From Elioraea sp. (GTDB taxonomy: Bacteria > Pseudomonadota > Alphaproteobacteria > Acetobacterales > Acetobacteraceae): DNA of 64,000 bases. The notes below the pieces were generated by a model, which saw only the letters and a list, made by a program, of their open reading frames with translations, was not told the DNA's origin and ran no database searches. The number at the start of each line of letters is the position of its first letter. The first letter of the stretch is position 1. Location: positions 1 through 64,000 of the forward strand of contig NZ_JALHPR010000013.1 of the NCBI RefSeq assembly GCF_022842375.1, read 5' to 3'. Shown here one piece after another: positions 27,351 through 35,596 of this stretch. Both the position numbers and the translations under genes were made by a program.

Positions 27351-28640
27351 TCACCGAGTATAGCCCATCAGCCCGGGCAGCCCATTGGAGATGCCGGGGA
27401 ACAGGATGATCGCCGCAAGCACCACGAGGTGGGCGAGCAGGAAGGGCCAGATGGCGCGCACTATCTGCCCCATCGGGATGCGTGCGACCACTGTGATGAC
27501 GAAGAGCACGCCGCCCACCGGCGGCGTGATCATGCCAATGGTGAGGTTCAGGATCACCACCATCGCGAATTGCAGCGGGTCGATCCCGGCCGCCGTCGCG
27601 ACGGGCGCGAGGATCGGCACGAGGATGATCACCGCCGGCAGCGTATCGATCACGAGGCCGCAGGCGAGCAGGAACAGCGCGATCACCACGAGCAGCCCGA
27701 GCCTGGGCAGGCCGAGGCTCAGCAGGAAGCGCGAGATGTCCTGTGGGATCTGCAGCGAGGTGAGCATCCAGGCGAACACGCTCGCCATCGAGATGATGAG
27801 CAGCACGGCCGATGTCATCAGCGCGGTGCGGACGAGGATGCCGGGCAGCATCGCCAGCGTGAGCGTGCGGGTGACGACGAGCCCGATCAGCAGCGCGTAG
27901 AACACCGCGACGGCCGACGCCTCGGTCGGCGTGAACACGCCGCCATGGATGCCGCCCAGGATGATGAAGGGCAGGAGGAGGGCGGGGAACACGGTCCAGT
28001 CACGGCGCAGGTAGTCGCCCCAGGGCCTGCGCGGCTGGCCGCCGCCATAGCCGCGGCGGGCGCTGATCAGGTGGTTGGTCACGGCCAGGACGAGGCCCAT
28101 CAGCAGCCCGGGCACGATACCCGCCATGAAGAGCGCGCCGACGGAGACCGAATTGTCCGTGAGCGCGTAGATCACCATGATGATCGAGGGCGGAATGATC
28201 GGCGCGATGATCGCGCTCGCCGCCGTCACGGCCGCGGCGTAGGGCGCGGCGTAGCCCGCCTGGCGCATCATGCGGATGATGATGCTGCCCGGCCCCGCGG
28301 CATCGGCCAGCGCGCTGCCCGAGATGCCGGCGAAGAAGATGCTCATCAGGATGTTGGCGTGCCCGAGCCCGCCCTTGATGCGGCCAATCGCCTGCACCGC
28401 GAAGCGTAGCAAAAGGTCGGTGATGCCGCCGCCCGACATCAGCTCGGCCGCCAGGATGAAGAAGGGAATCGCCATCAGCGGAAAACTGTCGATGCCGCTG
28501 AACAGGCGCTGGGCGATGATCAGCGGGCTCGCGATGTCGGCGGCGATGAGAACGACGGCGCCCGCCAGCCCCATGGCGAAGGCGATCGGCAGGCTCGCGA
28601 GCATGCCGCCGGCGAAGACGAGGGCGAGCAGGCCGCTCAT
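27351..28640 (-). CDS. TRAP transporter large permease (DctM)
   Basis: A 429-residue membrane protein with about 12 hydrophobic segments, including the family stretches FFILAAELMSGGGITDLLLRF (split here by function: helix 2 region), FAGISGSALADAAGPG and IIPPSIIMVIYA. It couples solute uptake to the sodium or proton gradient. Its ATG overlaps the DctQ stop (ATGA). It lies 26 bp upstream of the dctP gene. Confidence 0.93.
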   Translation of the reverse strand: MSGLLALVFAGGMLASLPIAFAMGLAGAVVLIAADIASPLIIAQRLFSGIDSFPLMAIPFFILAAELMSGGGITDLLLRFAVQAIGRIKGGLGHANILMSIFFAGISGSALADAAGPGSIIIRMMRQAGYAAPYAAAVTAASAIIAPIIPPSIIMVIYALTDNSVSVGALFMAGIVPGLLMGLVLAVTNHLISARRGYGGGQPRRPWGDYLRRDWTVFPALLLPFIILGGIHGGVFTPTEASAVAVFYALLIGLVVTRTLTLAMLPGILVRTALMTSAVLLIISMASVFAWMLTSLQIPQDISRFLLSLGLPRLGLLVVIALFLLACGLVIDTLPAVIILVPILAPVATAAGIDPLQFAMVVILNLTIGMITPPVGGVLFVITVVARIPMGQIVRAIWPFLLAHLVVLAAIILFPGISNGLPGLMGYTR

Positions 28641-29167
28641 GTGGCGCTGTCCGGCCCCCGTAGGGCGAGATCGGCGCGGCCTTCAGCAAAGCTGCGGAAC
28701 GACAGCAGCAGGTGGGCGGCCATCAGCACGCAGCCGATCGGGATGGCGAGGTAGACATAGCCGGTGGGCCATTGCAGCACGGGGGTGCGCTGCCGCATCG
28801 CGAAGTCGGCGTATTCCCAGCCGATCCAGGCAAGGGCCGCGACGAAGCCCGCCAGCACGAGGCCGACGAGGCCGCGCAGCAGCAGTGCGGGCGTGCGCGG
28901 CAGTGCATCGACCAGCAGCATCACCGCGACATGGTTGCCATGGCGCAACGCCAGCCCGGCCCCGAGATAGGCGAGCCAGATCATCATGTAGCGGGTGAGT
29001 TCCTCGACCCACCCGAAGGAGGCGTTGAAGAGATAGCGCGCGACGACGTTGGCGAAGACGAGCGCCGCCATCGCCGCGAGCAGGGCCGCCAGCACGGCCT
29101 GGTTGAGCGCGATGAAGGCGCGGTCGGCCCGGTGCAGAAACGACGGCGGCGGCGGCGGCTCAGCCAC
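28637..29167 (-). CDS. TRAP transporter small permease (DctQ)
   Basis: A 176-residue protein with four predicted helices, typical of DctQ; FANVVARYLFNASFGWVEELTRY after helix 1 is the conserved family motif. The first codon appears to be GTG at 29167, since no ATG occurs before the first helix; a G-rich stretch precedes it. This is the first gene of the seven-gene minus-strand operon that ends at 23042, downstream of the promoter and palindrome at 29289-29343. Confidence 0.88.
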   Translation of the reverse strand: MAEPPPPPSFLHRADRAFIALNQAVLAALLAAMAALVFANVVARYLFNASFGWVEELTRYMMIWLAYLGAGLALRHGNHVAVMLLVDALPRTPALLLRGLVGLVLAGFVAALAWIGWEYADFAMRQRTPVLQWPTGYVYLAIPIGCVLMAAHLLLSFRSFAEGRADLALRGPDSAT

Positions 29168-29288
29168 CGCGCGGCCCGCCCGGCCGCCCGAGACGAGGGA
29201 ACGGCGACGTGCCGCTTTCCGCGGGGCTCATGCCCCCTGTGGCGGCGACCGGCGCGCGCATGCTTGGCCCTTCGTGATGTTCCCTCGG

Positions 29289-29343
29289 CGGTGGCGCGCC
29301 ACCGTCGGCGGGAATATCAGGGCATGCAATGCTGCCGCGTCAA
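29289..29343 (-). promoter_or_regulatory. Promoter and 16-bp palindromic operator of the TRAP/sugar-acid operon
   Basis: On the minus strand, TTGACG (29343-29338) and TGATAT (29319-29314), 18 bp apart, form a sigma70-like promoter. The perfect palindrome CGGTGGCGCGCCACCG occupies 29304-29289, about where transcription would start and just after. That is a classical repressor-operator position (GntR, LacI or IclR type). The 203-bp gap 29168-29370 has no gene; no regulator gene is adjacent. Confidence 0.55.
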
Positions 29344-29370
29344 CGCCGTGTCCTCGCCCGCGTGGGGACC

Positions 29371-29700
29371 TCAGCGGCCGCTGGAGATCGCCTCGTCGGC
29401 CCAGGCCTCGAGCGCGCGGGCCTCGATGCCGAGTCGGTCGAGATCGTGGTTCAGGCAGGCGAGTTCGTCGCCGTACCGCACCAGGCCGCATTCGAGGCCT
29501 GAGACGGCGCGGTCGAGATCACCGATGGCGAGGCGGAACTGGTCCATCGCCGCGCGCTGTTCGGCAAGTGCGGTGTCGAGCATGGCCAGCGCCGCGGCGA
29601 GGCGGGCCTGGCCGTCGGCTGCTTCCGTCGCGATCGGCGTCGGTGCCGTGGCCAGCGCCGCGCGGGGGCGGAAGGGGATGACTGTCGCTGAACCGTCCAT
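29371..29700 (-). CDS. Small hypothetical coiled-coil protein
   Basis: A 109-residue acidic, soluble protein of unknown function. After a short N-terminal region with Ala/Pro/Thr, residues about 30-95 form an almost continuous amphipathic helix (QARLAAALAMLDTALAEQR and onward), likely a coiled coil. No signal peptide or known motif is seen. GGAGAG lies 8 bp before the ATG. It is preceded by an AT-rich 91-bp gap (29701-29791) with TATTAA at 29736-29731, which may be its promoter. Codon use matches the neighbours, so it looks like a real native gene. Confidence 0.6.
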   Translation of the reverse strand: MDGSATVIPFRPRAALATAPTPIATEAADGQARLAAALAMLDTALAEQRAAMDQFRLAIGDLDRAVSGLECGLVRYGDELACLNHDLDRLGIEARALEAWADEAISSGR

Positions 29701-29791
29701 CGCCGTCTCTCCGGTTGATTCATGTCTTGGTTAATAAGAGGTAAAAATCCGCAGAATTGCAATCCACGCGTGTGTATTCACCGCGGTTTGC

Positions 29792-30655
29792 CTAGCCAAG
29801 GCCGAGTATTCGGCGCGCCTGCACCAGATGCGGGCGATCGACCATTCTCCCCTCGATCGAGATTACGCCAGCGGCAGGCGATGCCGCGAAGCCGGCAACC
29901 ACGGCATCGGCCCAGGCACGTTCCGCCGCCGTCGGGCTGAACGTGGAAAGGATCACCGGCACCTGGGCGGGGTGGATCGCCATGCGCCCGGCATAGCCCA
30001 TGCGGCGGGCATCGGCACATTCGGCGGCGAAGCCCGCCTCGTTGCGGAAATCGGCGTAGATCGTGTCGATCGCCGGCACCCCGGCCGCCGCCGCACCGGC
30101 GAGCGTCAGGCTCCGGGCGAGCCGGTAGAGCTCGTCCCAGCTGCCGTCGTCGCGCCGGTTGGCCTTCGCCGCCACGCCCGCGGCGAGGTCTTCGCCGCCC
30201 CAGGTCATCGCCGCGAGGCGCGGGGAGCCTGCGTAGCCGCCGAGGGTGAAGAGGGCGGCTGGCGTCTCCGTCGCGATCGGCATCACGCGGATGCCGCGGT
30301 CGGCGAGCCCCTCGCGCGCCTCGAGCGCCGAGAGCGCGGCATCGAGCGTGCGGAGATCGGCCGGGCCCGTGCATTTGGGCAGCACGATGCCATCGGGGCG
30401 CGCACGCACCACGGCGGCGAGATCGCCCATGGTCAGCCCAGTGTCGAATGCATTCACCCGCACCCAGCCCTGGGGCGCGGACCCCGCGCGCGCGGCCAGC
30501 CACGCCGCCGCCATGTCGCGCGCGATCGGCTTGCGGTCGGCGCCGACGCTGTCCTCGAGGTCGAGGATCAGCGCATCCGCACCGGTCTCCGCCCCCTTTG
30601 CGAGCTTGCGCTCGCTGTCGGCCGGCACGAACAGGAAGGCGCGCGGCGCGGTCAT
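29792..30655 (-). CDS. HpcH/HpaI aldolase family CoA-ester lyase (CitE-like)
   Basis: A 287-residue TIM-barrel lyase. The family N-terminus PRAFLFVPADSERKLAKG, the metal site LILDLEDSV near residue 30, VRVNAFDTG, and GIVLPKC are present, as is ETPAALF with the acidic ligand region. Relatives cleave malyl-CoA, citramalyl-CoA or beta-methylmalyl-CoA. The MaoC dehydratase upstream overlaps it by 4 bp, so a hydratase-lyase pair acting on one CoA ester is likely. The exact substrate is open. Confidence 0.87.
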   Translation of the reverse strand: MTAPRAFLFVPADSERKLAKGAETGADALILDLEDSVGADRKPIARDMAAAWLAARAGSAPQGWVRVNAFDTGLTMGDLAAVVRARPDGIVLPKCTGPADLRTLDAALSALEAREGLADRGIRVMPIATETPAALFTLGGYAGSPRLAAMTWGGEDLAAGVAAKANRRDDGSWDELYRLARSLTLAGAAAAGVPAIDTIYADFRNEAGFAAECADARRMGYAGRMAIHPAQVPVILSTFSPTAAERAWADAVVAGFAASPAAGVISIEGRMVDRPHLVQARRILGLG

Positions 30656-31113
30656 GGCGATGCCTCCGGGCGTTTCCGCATCAACGCCGCGCGGCGGCAG
30701 CGTGCGACGAGAACGCCATCCTGCCGGAACGCCTCGTGCAGGAACGTCACGATCCCCTCGCTCGGCCGCGACTTGCTCTCGCGAACGCCGAGAACCGTGG
30801 AGCGGATGTTCACCGTGTCGCCGTGGAACAGTGGCGCGGGGAAGGCGATCTCCTCGAAGCCGAGATTGGCGACCGTGGTGCCCAGCGTCGTGTCATGCAC
30901 CGAGATGCCGACCATGAGCCCAAGCGTGTAGAGCGAGTTCACGATCGGCCGCCCGAACGGCGTTGTCTTCGCTGCCTCAGCATCGAGATGCAGCGCGGCG
31001 GGATTCATGGTGATGGAACAGAAGAGGACGTTGTCGCCCTCCGTCACGGTGCGGCGGATCGGATGGTCGAACACCATGCCTTCCGCGAAGTCCTCGAACC
31101 AGAGACCCGCCAT
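30652..31113 (-). CDS. MaoC-family (R)-specific enoyl-CoA hydratase/dehydratase
   Basis: A 153-residue hot-dog-fold protein. Visible are WFEDFAEGMVFDHPIRRTVTEGDNVLF at the N-terminus, the FGRPIVNSLYTLGLMVG helix following the catalytic segment, and HGDTVNIRSTVLGVRESKSRPSEG. The closest functional types are mesaconyl-CoA and itaconyl-CoA hydratases, which also pair with CitE-like lyases. It is 5 bp downstream of the acyl-CoA dehydrogenase gene. Its own stop overlaps the lyase start. Confidence 0.86.
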   Translation of the reverse strand: MAGLWFEDFAEGMVFDHPIRRTVTEGDNVLFCSITMNPAALHLDAEAAKTTPFGRPIVNSLYTLGLMVGISVHDTTLGTTVANLGFEEIAFPAPLFHGDTVNIRSTVLGVRESKSRPSEGIVTFLHEAFRQDGVLVARCRRAALMRKRPEASP

Positions 31114-31118
31114 CGCCG

Positions 31119-32339
31119 CTACTCCGCCACGGAGGATCGGAACTTCCGCGCGGGCAACGACGCACGGTTCGCATCCTTGAAGCCCAACGCATCCTCCGCG
31201 ATCAGCACCTTCTGCACGTTGGTCGATCCCTCGCCGACATTCAGCATCTCGATGAACCCCTTGAACATGCTGATCGGATACTCGTCAGCCAGCGCATAGC
31301 CGCCGAAGATCTCGGTCGCGTTGGCGACCGCCGTCTTGGCCGCGCGCGAGGCGACATATTTCGCGAGCGACGCGATGCGGTTGGCGGGAAGCCCTGCGTC
31401 CATCGTCTCGCCGAGCTCGCGCACCAGCGCACGTGCTGCAGCGATCTCGGCCACCATGTCCGCGACGAGGCCCTGCACGAGCTGGTAGCGCCCGATCGCG
31501 CGGCCGCCGACCTCGCGCTCGCGGGCGTAGAGGAGCGCGTGGTCGAGGCAGCCCTGCGCCGCACCCACCAGGCGGGCGGAGACGGTCAGCCGCCCATACT
31601 CGAGCGCGTTCATCGCGATGCGGAAGCCTTCTCCCTCGGCACCAAGCCGGTTCGCGGCCGGAACGGCGAAGCCATCGAGGAACACCGAGCAGGAGGACAG
31701 CACGGGCGAGAGGTTGCGCATCGGGATTTTGTCGGCGCGGTAGCCTGGCCCCGATTTCGGCTCGACGATGAAGGCGGTGATGCCCTTGTGGCCTGCCGAA
31801 GCGTCGGTCTTGGCGAAGAGAACCCCTGCGTCCGCCTCGTGGCTGAAGGTGATCCATTGCTTCGAGCCGTCGAGGATGTAGCGGTCACCCTCCCGCCGCG
31901 CGGTGGTACGCATGGCCCCCGCCGGGTCTGAGCCGCCGCCGGGTTCGGTGAGCGCGAACATCCCGATGCGCTCGCCGCCGATCAGGGCCGGAACGAAGCG
32001 GGCGATCTGCTCCTCGGTTCCCCAGTTCAGGATGGTGAAGGGGCACGTCATCGCCTGGAGGTTCATGCAGTAGCCGAGGTCGGGGCGGATGCGGCTGATC
32101 TCCTCGGCGATCACCGCCACCGCCATGAACCCCATGTCGGAGCCGCCGATGCTCTCGGGGAACGCCGCACCGAAAAGGCCAGCCTCGCCCATCGCGCGCA
32201 CCAGTGGGCGGGGAAACTCGCCGCGCGCCTCGAACCCGCCAATCTCCGGAACGATCCGGGCGGCGAACAGACGGGTGACGGTGTCACGCACCGCGGCGAG
32301 ATGGTCGGGCAGGGGGGTGGCGGGTAGCAGCACGCGCAT
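31119..32339 (-). CDS. Acyl-CoA dehydrogenase
   Basis: A 406-residue flavoprotein. Signatures are MFALTEPGGGSDPAGAMRTTA for the FAD-site region, the SKQWITFSHEADAG strand, and the C-terminal QKVLIAEDALGF after YALADEYPISMFKG. The catalytic Glu is probably in the EIFGGYALADEYP loop. Length is normal for short/branched-chain acyl-CoA dehydrogenases. Together with the next two genes it could oxidise a branched or dicarboxylic acyl-CoA, hydrate it and split it (inference). No CoA ligase or transferase is nearby. Confidence 0.88.
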   Translation of the reverse strand: MRVLLPATPLPDHLAAVRDTVTRLFAARIVPEIGGFEARGEFPRPLVRAMGEAGLFGAAFPESIGGSDMGFMAVAVIAEEISRIRPDLGYCMNLQAMTCPFTILNWGTEEQIARFVPALIGGERIGMFALTEPGGGSDPAGAMRTTARREGDRYILDGSKQWITFSHEADAGVLFAKTDASAGHKGITAFIVEPKSGPGYRADKIPMRNLSPVLSSCSVFLDGFAVPAANRLGAEGEGFRIAMNALEYGRLTVSARLVGAAQGCLDHALLYAREREVGGRAIGRYQLVQGLVADMVAEIAAARALVRELGETMDAGLPANRIASLAKYVASRAAKTAVANATEIFGGYALADEYPISMFKGFIEMLNVGEGSTNVQKVLIAEDALGFKDANRASLPARKFRSSVAE

Positions 32340-32340
32340 C

Positions 32341-32826
32341 TCAGCGCGCCCCTCCGTTGCCCACTTTCGCGATCGGCGGGGTGAATTGCGGCTCGGTGTC
32401 CCAGGGAAACAGGATCCATGTGTCCTGGCTCACTTCGGTCACGAAATCATCGACCAGCAGCTTGCCGGCAGGCTTGGCGTAGACAGTCGCGAAATGCGCG
32501 TCCGGCAGCAGCGCACGCACGACCTTTGCCGTCGTGCCCGTGTCTACCAGGTCATCGACGATCAGCCAGCCAACGCCCGTGCCGGCAGCGACGGGCGGCT
32601 TGGTCAACGTCGGCTCGCCACGGGCCTCCTCGTCATAGGTCATGATCGAGACCGTTTCGATGATCCGGCAATCGAGCTCGCGCGCAATGATCGCTGCCGG
32701 GATGAGGCCGCCGCGCGTGATCGCGACGATGCCGTTCCACGCCCCGCGCGGCAGCAGCTTCCACGCCAGCGCCTTGCCATCGCGGTGCAGCTGGTCCCAC
32801 GTGACGGTGTAGTATTTCGGGCTCAC
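32341..32826 (-). CDS. gpt: Xanthine-guanine phosphoribosyltransferase
   Basis: A 161-residue purine salvage enzyme. SPKYYTVTWDQLHRDGKALAWKL is the typical Gpt start, AITRGGLIPAAIIAREL forms the PPi loop, and the PRPP-binding motif is LIVDDLVDTGTT (near residue 95). GTG at 32826 is favoured: GGGAGGGG lies just upstream and the family N-terminus fits. A TTG at 32862 would add 12 residues. The ending EPQFTPP is also typical. The gene is one bp downstream of the acyl-CoA dehydrogenase start in the same direction but functionally unrelated. Confidence 0.9.
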   Translation of the reverse strand: MSPKYYTVTWDQLHRDGKALAWKLLPRGAWNGIVAITRGGLIPAAIIARELDCRIIETVSIMTYDEEARGEPTLTKPPVAAGTGVGWLIVDDLVDTGTTAKVVRALLPDAHFATVYAKPAGKLLVDDFVTEVSQDTWILFPWDTEPQFTPPIAKVGNGGAR

Positions 32827-32983
32827 GCGCCCCCTCCCGATGCTTTCCGGCCAGTCCTGCAAGGCCGATCCTGTCCCCCTGGCGCTTTAGCATGGGAGGC
32901 GGTGGGGTGACAGGCCGCGCCACAGCGGCTAGCGTTCCGCGCAACGACTGGGCGGCCCTTCGGGGCAAACGGGGAGTTCCGGG

Positions 32984-33973
32984 ATGTCGAACCGCTTCGC
33001 TGTGGCCTGCGCGCTTGCGCTCTGCCTCGCCGCCACGCCGTCTTTCGCGCAAGTGTCGCTGATCGACGCGCCCGCCCCCCTCAACCCGCCGGTGAAGCTC
33101 ACCGTCGGTGCCGTGAAGGTGCCGCATGTCGCGCCGTTCTCGCGCGTTGCCGATCTCGTCCGCCCGCTCGGCGTGGAGGTCGAGATGGTGAACTTCGTCC
33201 GCTACGCCGATGTGCGCACCGCACTCGCCTCCGGCTCGATCGAGGTCGGCTCGATCGGCCCGGCCGACGTGCCGATCGCGGTGAGCCAGAACCTGCGCGG
33301 CATCGTCGGCCTGTTCGGAGTCGGGGTTTCGCCCAAGAACCCGATCGTGCGCAACGGCGTGGCGCTGAACACCTGGGAGGACCTCTACGGCAAGCGGGTG
33401 GCGATCGCACCAGGCTCGGGCGTGTGGTTCCAGTTCGCCGCTGCCGTGACGGAAGCCGGCATCAACTACGGCCGGCTCAACATCGTGAATATCCAGGGCG
33501 GCGGCCAGCCCTTCGTGCAGGCGATGCAGCGCGGCGACATCGACCTCTTCATCGGCTGGGAGCCGTTCGAGAGCATGGCGATCGCGCAAGGTGTCGCGTT
33601 CCGCCAGACCGCTCTCGACTACTCGAAGTCGAAGGCTGTCGGCGCCGAGCTCGGCATGGTGGGCGCGACGCGCGCGGCGGTCGACAACAAGCGCGAGGCG
33701 GTGCGCCGGCTCGTGTTCGCCTATCTCCAGGCGCAGAACGAGGTGTCGGCGTCGAAGGAGGCGCTCGGCGCCGCCATCTCGGCCTGGACCGGGCTCGATG
33801 CCGCGGTGGCGCGCAACGTCGCGAATGATCTCACGCTCGAACAGTCGCTCACGCTGGCGCAGATCCAGGCGCAGGCGCGCGAGTTCCACCGCCTCGGCGT
33901 GCTGCAGCGCGATGTGTCGGGCGAGATGGGCCAGTTCTTCGAGGAGAGCATCATCCGGTCCGTCCGCCGCTGA
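32984..33973 (+). CDS. Sulfonate/nitrate/taurine-type ABC transporter substrate-binding protein
   Basis: A 329-residue periplasmic protein with a Sec signal peptide (about residues 1-22, ending SFAQ). The body matches the SsuA/TauA/NrtA fold: PHVAPFSRVADLV, ALASGSIEVGSIGPADVPIA, and GWEPFESMAIAQG. GGGGAG stands 9 bp upstream of ATG. The ligand class (sulfonate, nitrate, pyrimidine or other) cannot be told from sequence alone. The permease, ATPase and an HAD hydrolase follow in one operon. Confidence 0.85.
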   Translation: MSNRFAVACALALCLAATPSFAQVSLIDAPAPLNPPVKLTVGAVKVPHVAPFSRVADLVRPLGVEVEMVNFVRYADVRTALASGSIEVGSIGPADVPIAVSQNLRGIVGLFGVGVSPKNPIVRNGVALNTWEDLYGKRVAIAPGSGVWFQFAAAVTEAGINYGRLNIVNIQGGGQPFVQAMQRGDIDLFIGWEPFESMAIAQGVAFRQTALDYSKSKAVGAELGMVGATRAAVDNKREAVRRLVFAYLQAQNEVSASKEALGAAISAWTGLDAAVARNVANDLTLEQSLTLAQIQAQAREFHRLGVLQRDVSGEMGQFFEESIIRSVRR

Positions 33974-33986
33974 TGGTTGGCCGCTG

Positions 33987-34793
33987 ATGGCCGTCGCTGC
34001 CAACGCGGCACCGCCGGCGCTGCTCGGGCTCGCCATCCCCGCCATCCTCGTCGCGGTGTGGGAGGTGCTCGGGCAGACCGGCGTGGTGCCGCAGGGCATC
34101 CTCCCCGCGCCGAGCCTCGTTGCCGCCACGTGGTGGGACTGGGCCTTCGGCGCGCGGGGCATGGGGTTCAACCCCTATCTCGGCACCTGGGCCGAGACGG
34201 TGCTGTTCAGCACCAAGCGCGTGTTCATGGGCTTCCTCACGGCGATCGTCCTCGGCGTGCCGATCGGCATCATGATCGGGTGGAACCGCCTCGTCGCCGG
34301 GGCGGTCGACCCGCTGATCCAGTCGCTCCGCCCGATCCCGATCACCGCCTGGCTGCCGTTCTCGATCGCGGTGTTCGGCATCCGCGATGCGGGGGCGGTG
34401 TTCCTGATCAGCCTCGGCGCGTTCTTCCCGATCGTGGTCAACACCACGGCGGGCGCCAGGGACACGCCGAAGAACCTGATCCGCGCGGCACGGATGATGG
34501 GCGCGTCCGAGCGGCAACTGCTGCTGCGCGTCGTTCTGCCCAACGCGCTGCCGTCGATCTTCACCGGCATGCGGCTTGGCCTTGGCATCGCCTGGACGGC
34601 GGTGATCGTGGCCGAGATCGTCGCGGTGAAATCCGGCCTCGGCTACGTGCTTTGGGATGCCTACTACGTGGGGCGGATGGACGTGGTGATCGCCGACATG
34701 ATCTCGATCGGGCTCGCGGGGTTCATCTCCGACCGCGTGCTGGTCGCCGCCGGCCATCGCGTCCTTCACTGGAAGCAGTTCGGGGCACGCTGA
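33987..34793 (+). CDS. SsuC/TauC-type ABC transporter permease
   Basis: A 268-residue permease with about six helices. The hallmarks are LPAPSLV near residue 35, IQSLRPIPITAWLPFSIAVFG and the EAA loop AARMMGASERQLLLRVVLPNALPSIFTGMR. The ATG at 33987 is 11 bp after the binding-protein stop. Its stop overlaps the ATPase start (TGATG). The open frame upstream is inside the binding-protein gene. Confidence 0.9.
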   Translation: MAVAANAAPPALLGLAIPAILVAVWEVLGQTGVVPQGILPAPSLVAATWWDWAFGARGMGFNPYLGTWAETVLFSTKRVFMGFLTAIVLGVPIGIMIGWNRLVAGAVDPLIQSLRPIPITAWLPFSIAVFGIRDAGAVFLISLGAFFPIVVNTTAGARDTPKNLIRAARMMGASERQLLLRVVLPNALPSIFTGMRLGLGIAWTAVIVAEIVAVKSGLGYVLWDAYYVGRMDVVIADMISIGLAGFISDRVLVAAGHRVLHWKQFGAR

Positions 34794-35596
34794 TGGCAGC
34801 GGTCGACATCGAGGGCGTCAGGAAGGTCTTTGGTGGACGCGCAGGCGCCGTCGAGGCCCTTGCCGCGATCGACATGACGCTCGCCGAAGGCGAGTTCGCC
34901 TGCATCCTGGGCCCCTCGGGCTGTGGCAAGTCGACGCTGCTGAACGTCATCGCCGGCTTCGAGGACCTGACGGAGGGCAGCGCGCGGGTGTTCGGCCAGG
35001 GCGTGTCGAAGCCCGGGCCCGACCGTGCGGTGGTGTTCCAGGAAGCCAGCCTCTTTCCGTGGCTGACGGTGTGGGAGAACGTCACCTTCGGGCCGCGCAT
35101 GCTCGGCCGCCCGAAGCCGGAGACGGAGGAGCTTGCCCGCCGCTTCCTCGGCCTCGTCGGCCTCGCTGGGTTCGAGAACCACCTTCCGGACCAGCTCTCC
35201 GGCGGCATGAAGCAGCGCGTCGGCATCGCCCGATGCCTGATCCTGAAGCCCCGCGTGTTCCTGATGGATGAGCCCTTCGGCGCGCTCGACGCGCAGACCC
35301 GGATGCAGATGCAGGAATTGCTGCTGCATGTGTGGGACGAGGCGCGTGGCACGGTGCTGTTCATCACCCACGACATCGACGAGGCCATCTTCCTCGCCGA
35401 CACGGTCTATGTGATGACGGCGCGGCCTGGCCGCATCCGCTCGCGCATCGTGGTCGACCTGCCGCGCCCACGCACCATCGAGGTGCTGACCGACCCGCGC
35501 TTCAACGCGCTGCGCGCCGACATCCTCCACCAGATCCGCGAGGAGGCCTCGAAGGCGACCCGCGCGTTCGAGGAGGAGGAGAGGGCGCGGAAATGA
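34793..35596 (+). CDS. SsuB/TauB-type ABC transporter ATPase
   Basis: A 267-residue ATPase. Walker A is GPSGCGKST (residues about 41-49), the Q-loop [18 protein letters not shown] is typical of nitrate/sulfonate importers, the signature is [13 protein letters not shown] and Walker B is [12 protein letters not shown], followed by the H-loop THDIDEA. It starts in TGATG overlap with the permease and ends in ATGA overlap with the hydrolase. Confidence 0.93.
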   Translation: MAAVDIEGVRKVFGGRAGAVEALAAIDMTLAEGEFACILGPSGCGKSTLLNVIAGFEDLTEGSARVFGQGVSKPGPDRAVVFQEASLFPWLTVWENVTFGPRMLGRPKPETEELARRFLGLVGLAGFENHLPDQLSGGMKQRVGIARCLILKPRVFLMDEPFGALDAQTRMQMQELLLHVWDEARGTVLFITHDIDEAIFLADTVYVMTARPGRIRSRIVVDLPRPRTIEVLTDPRFNALRADILHQIREEASKATRAFEEEERARK

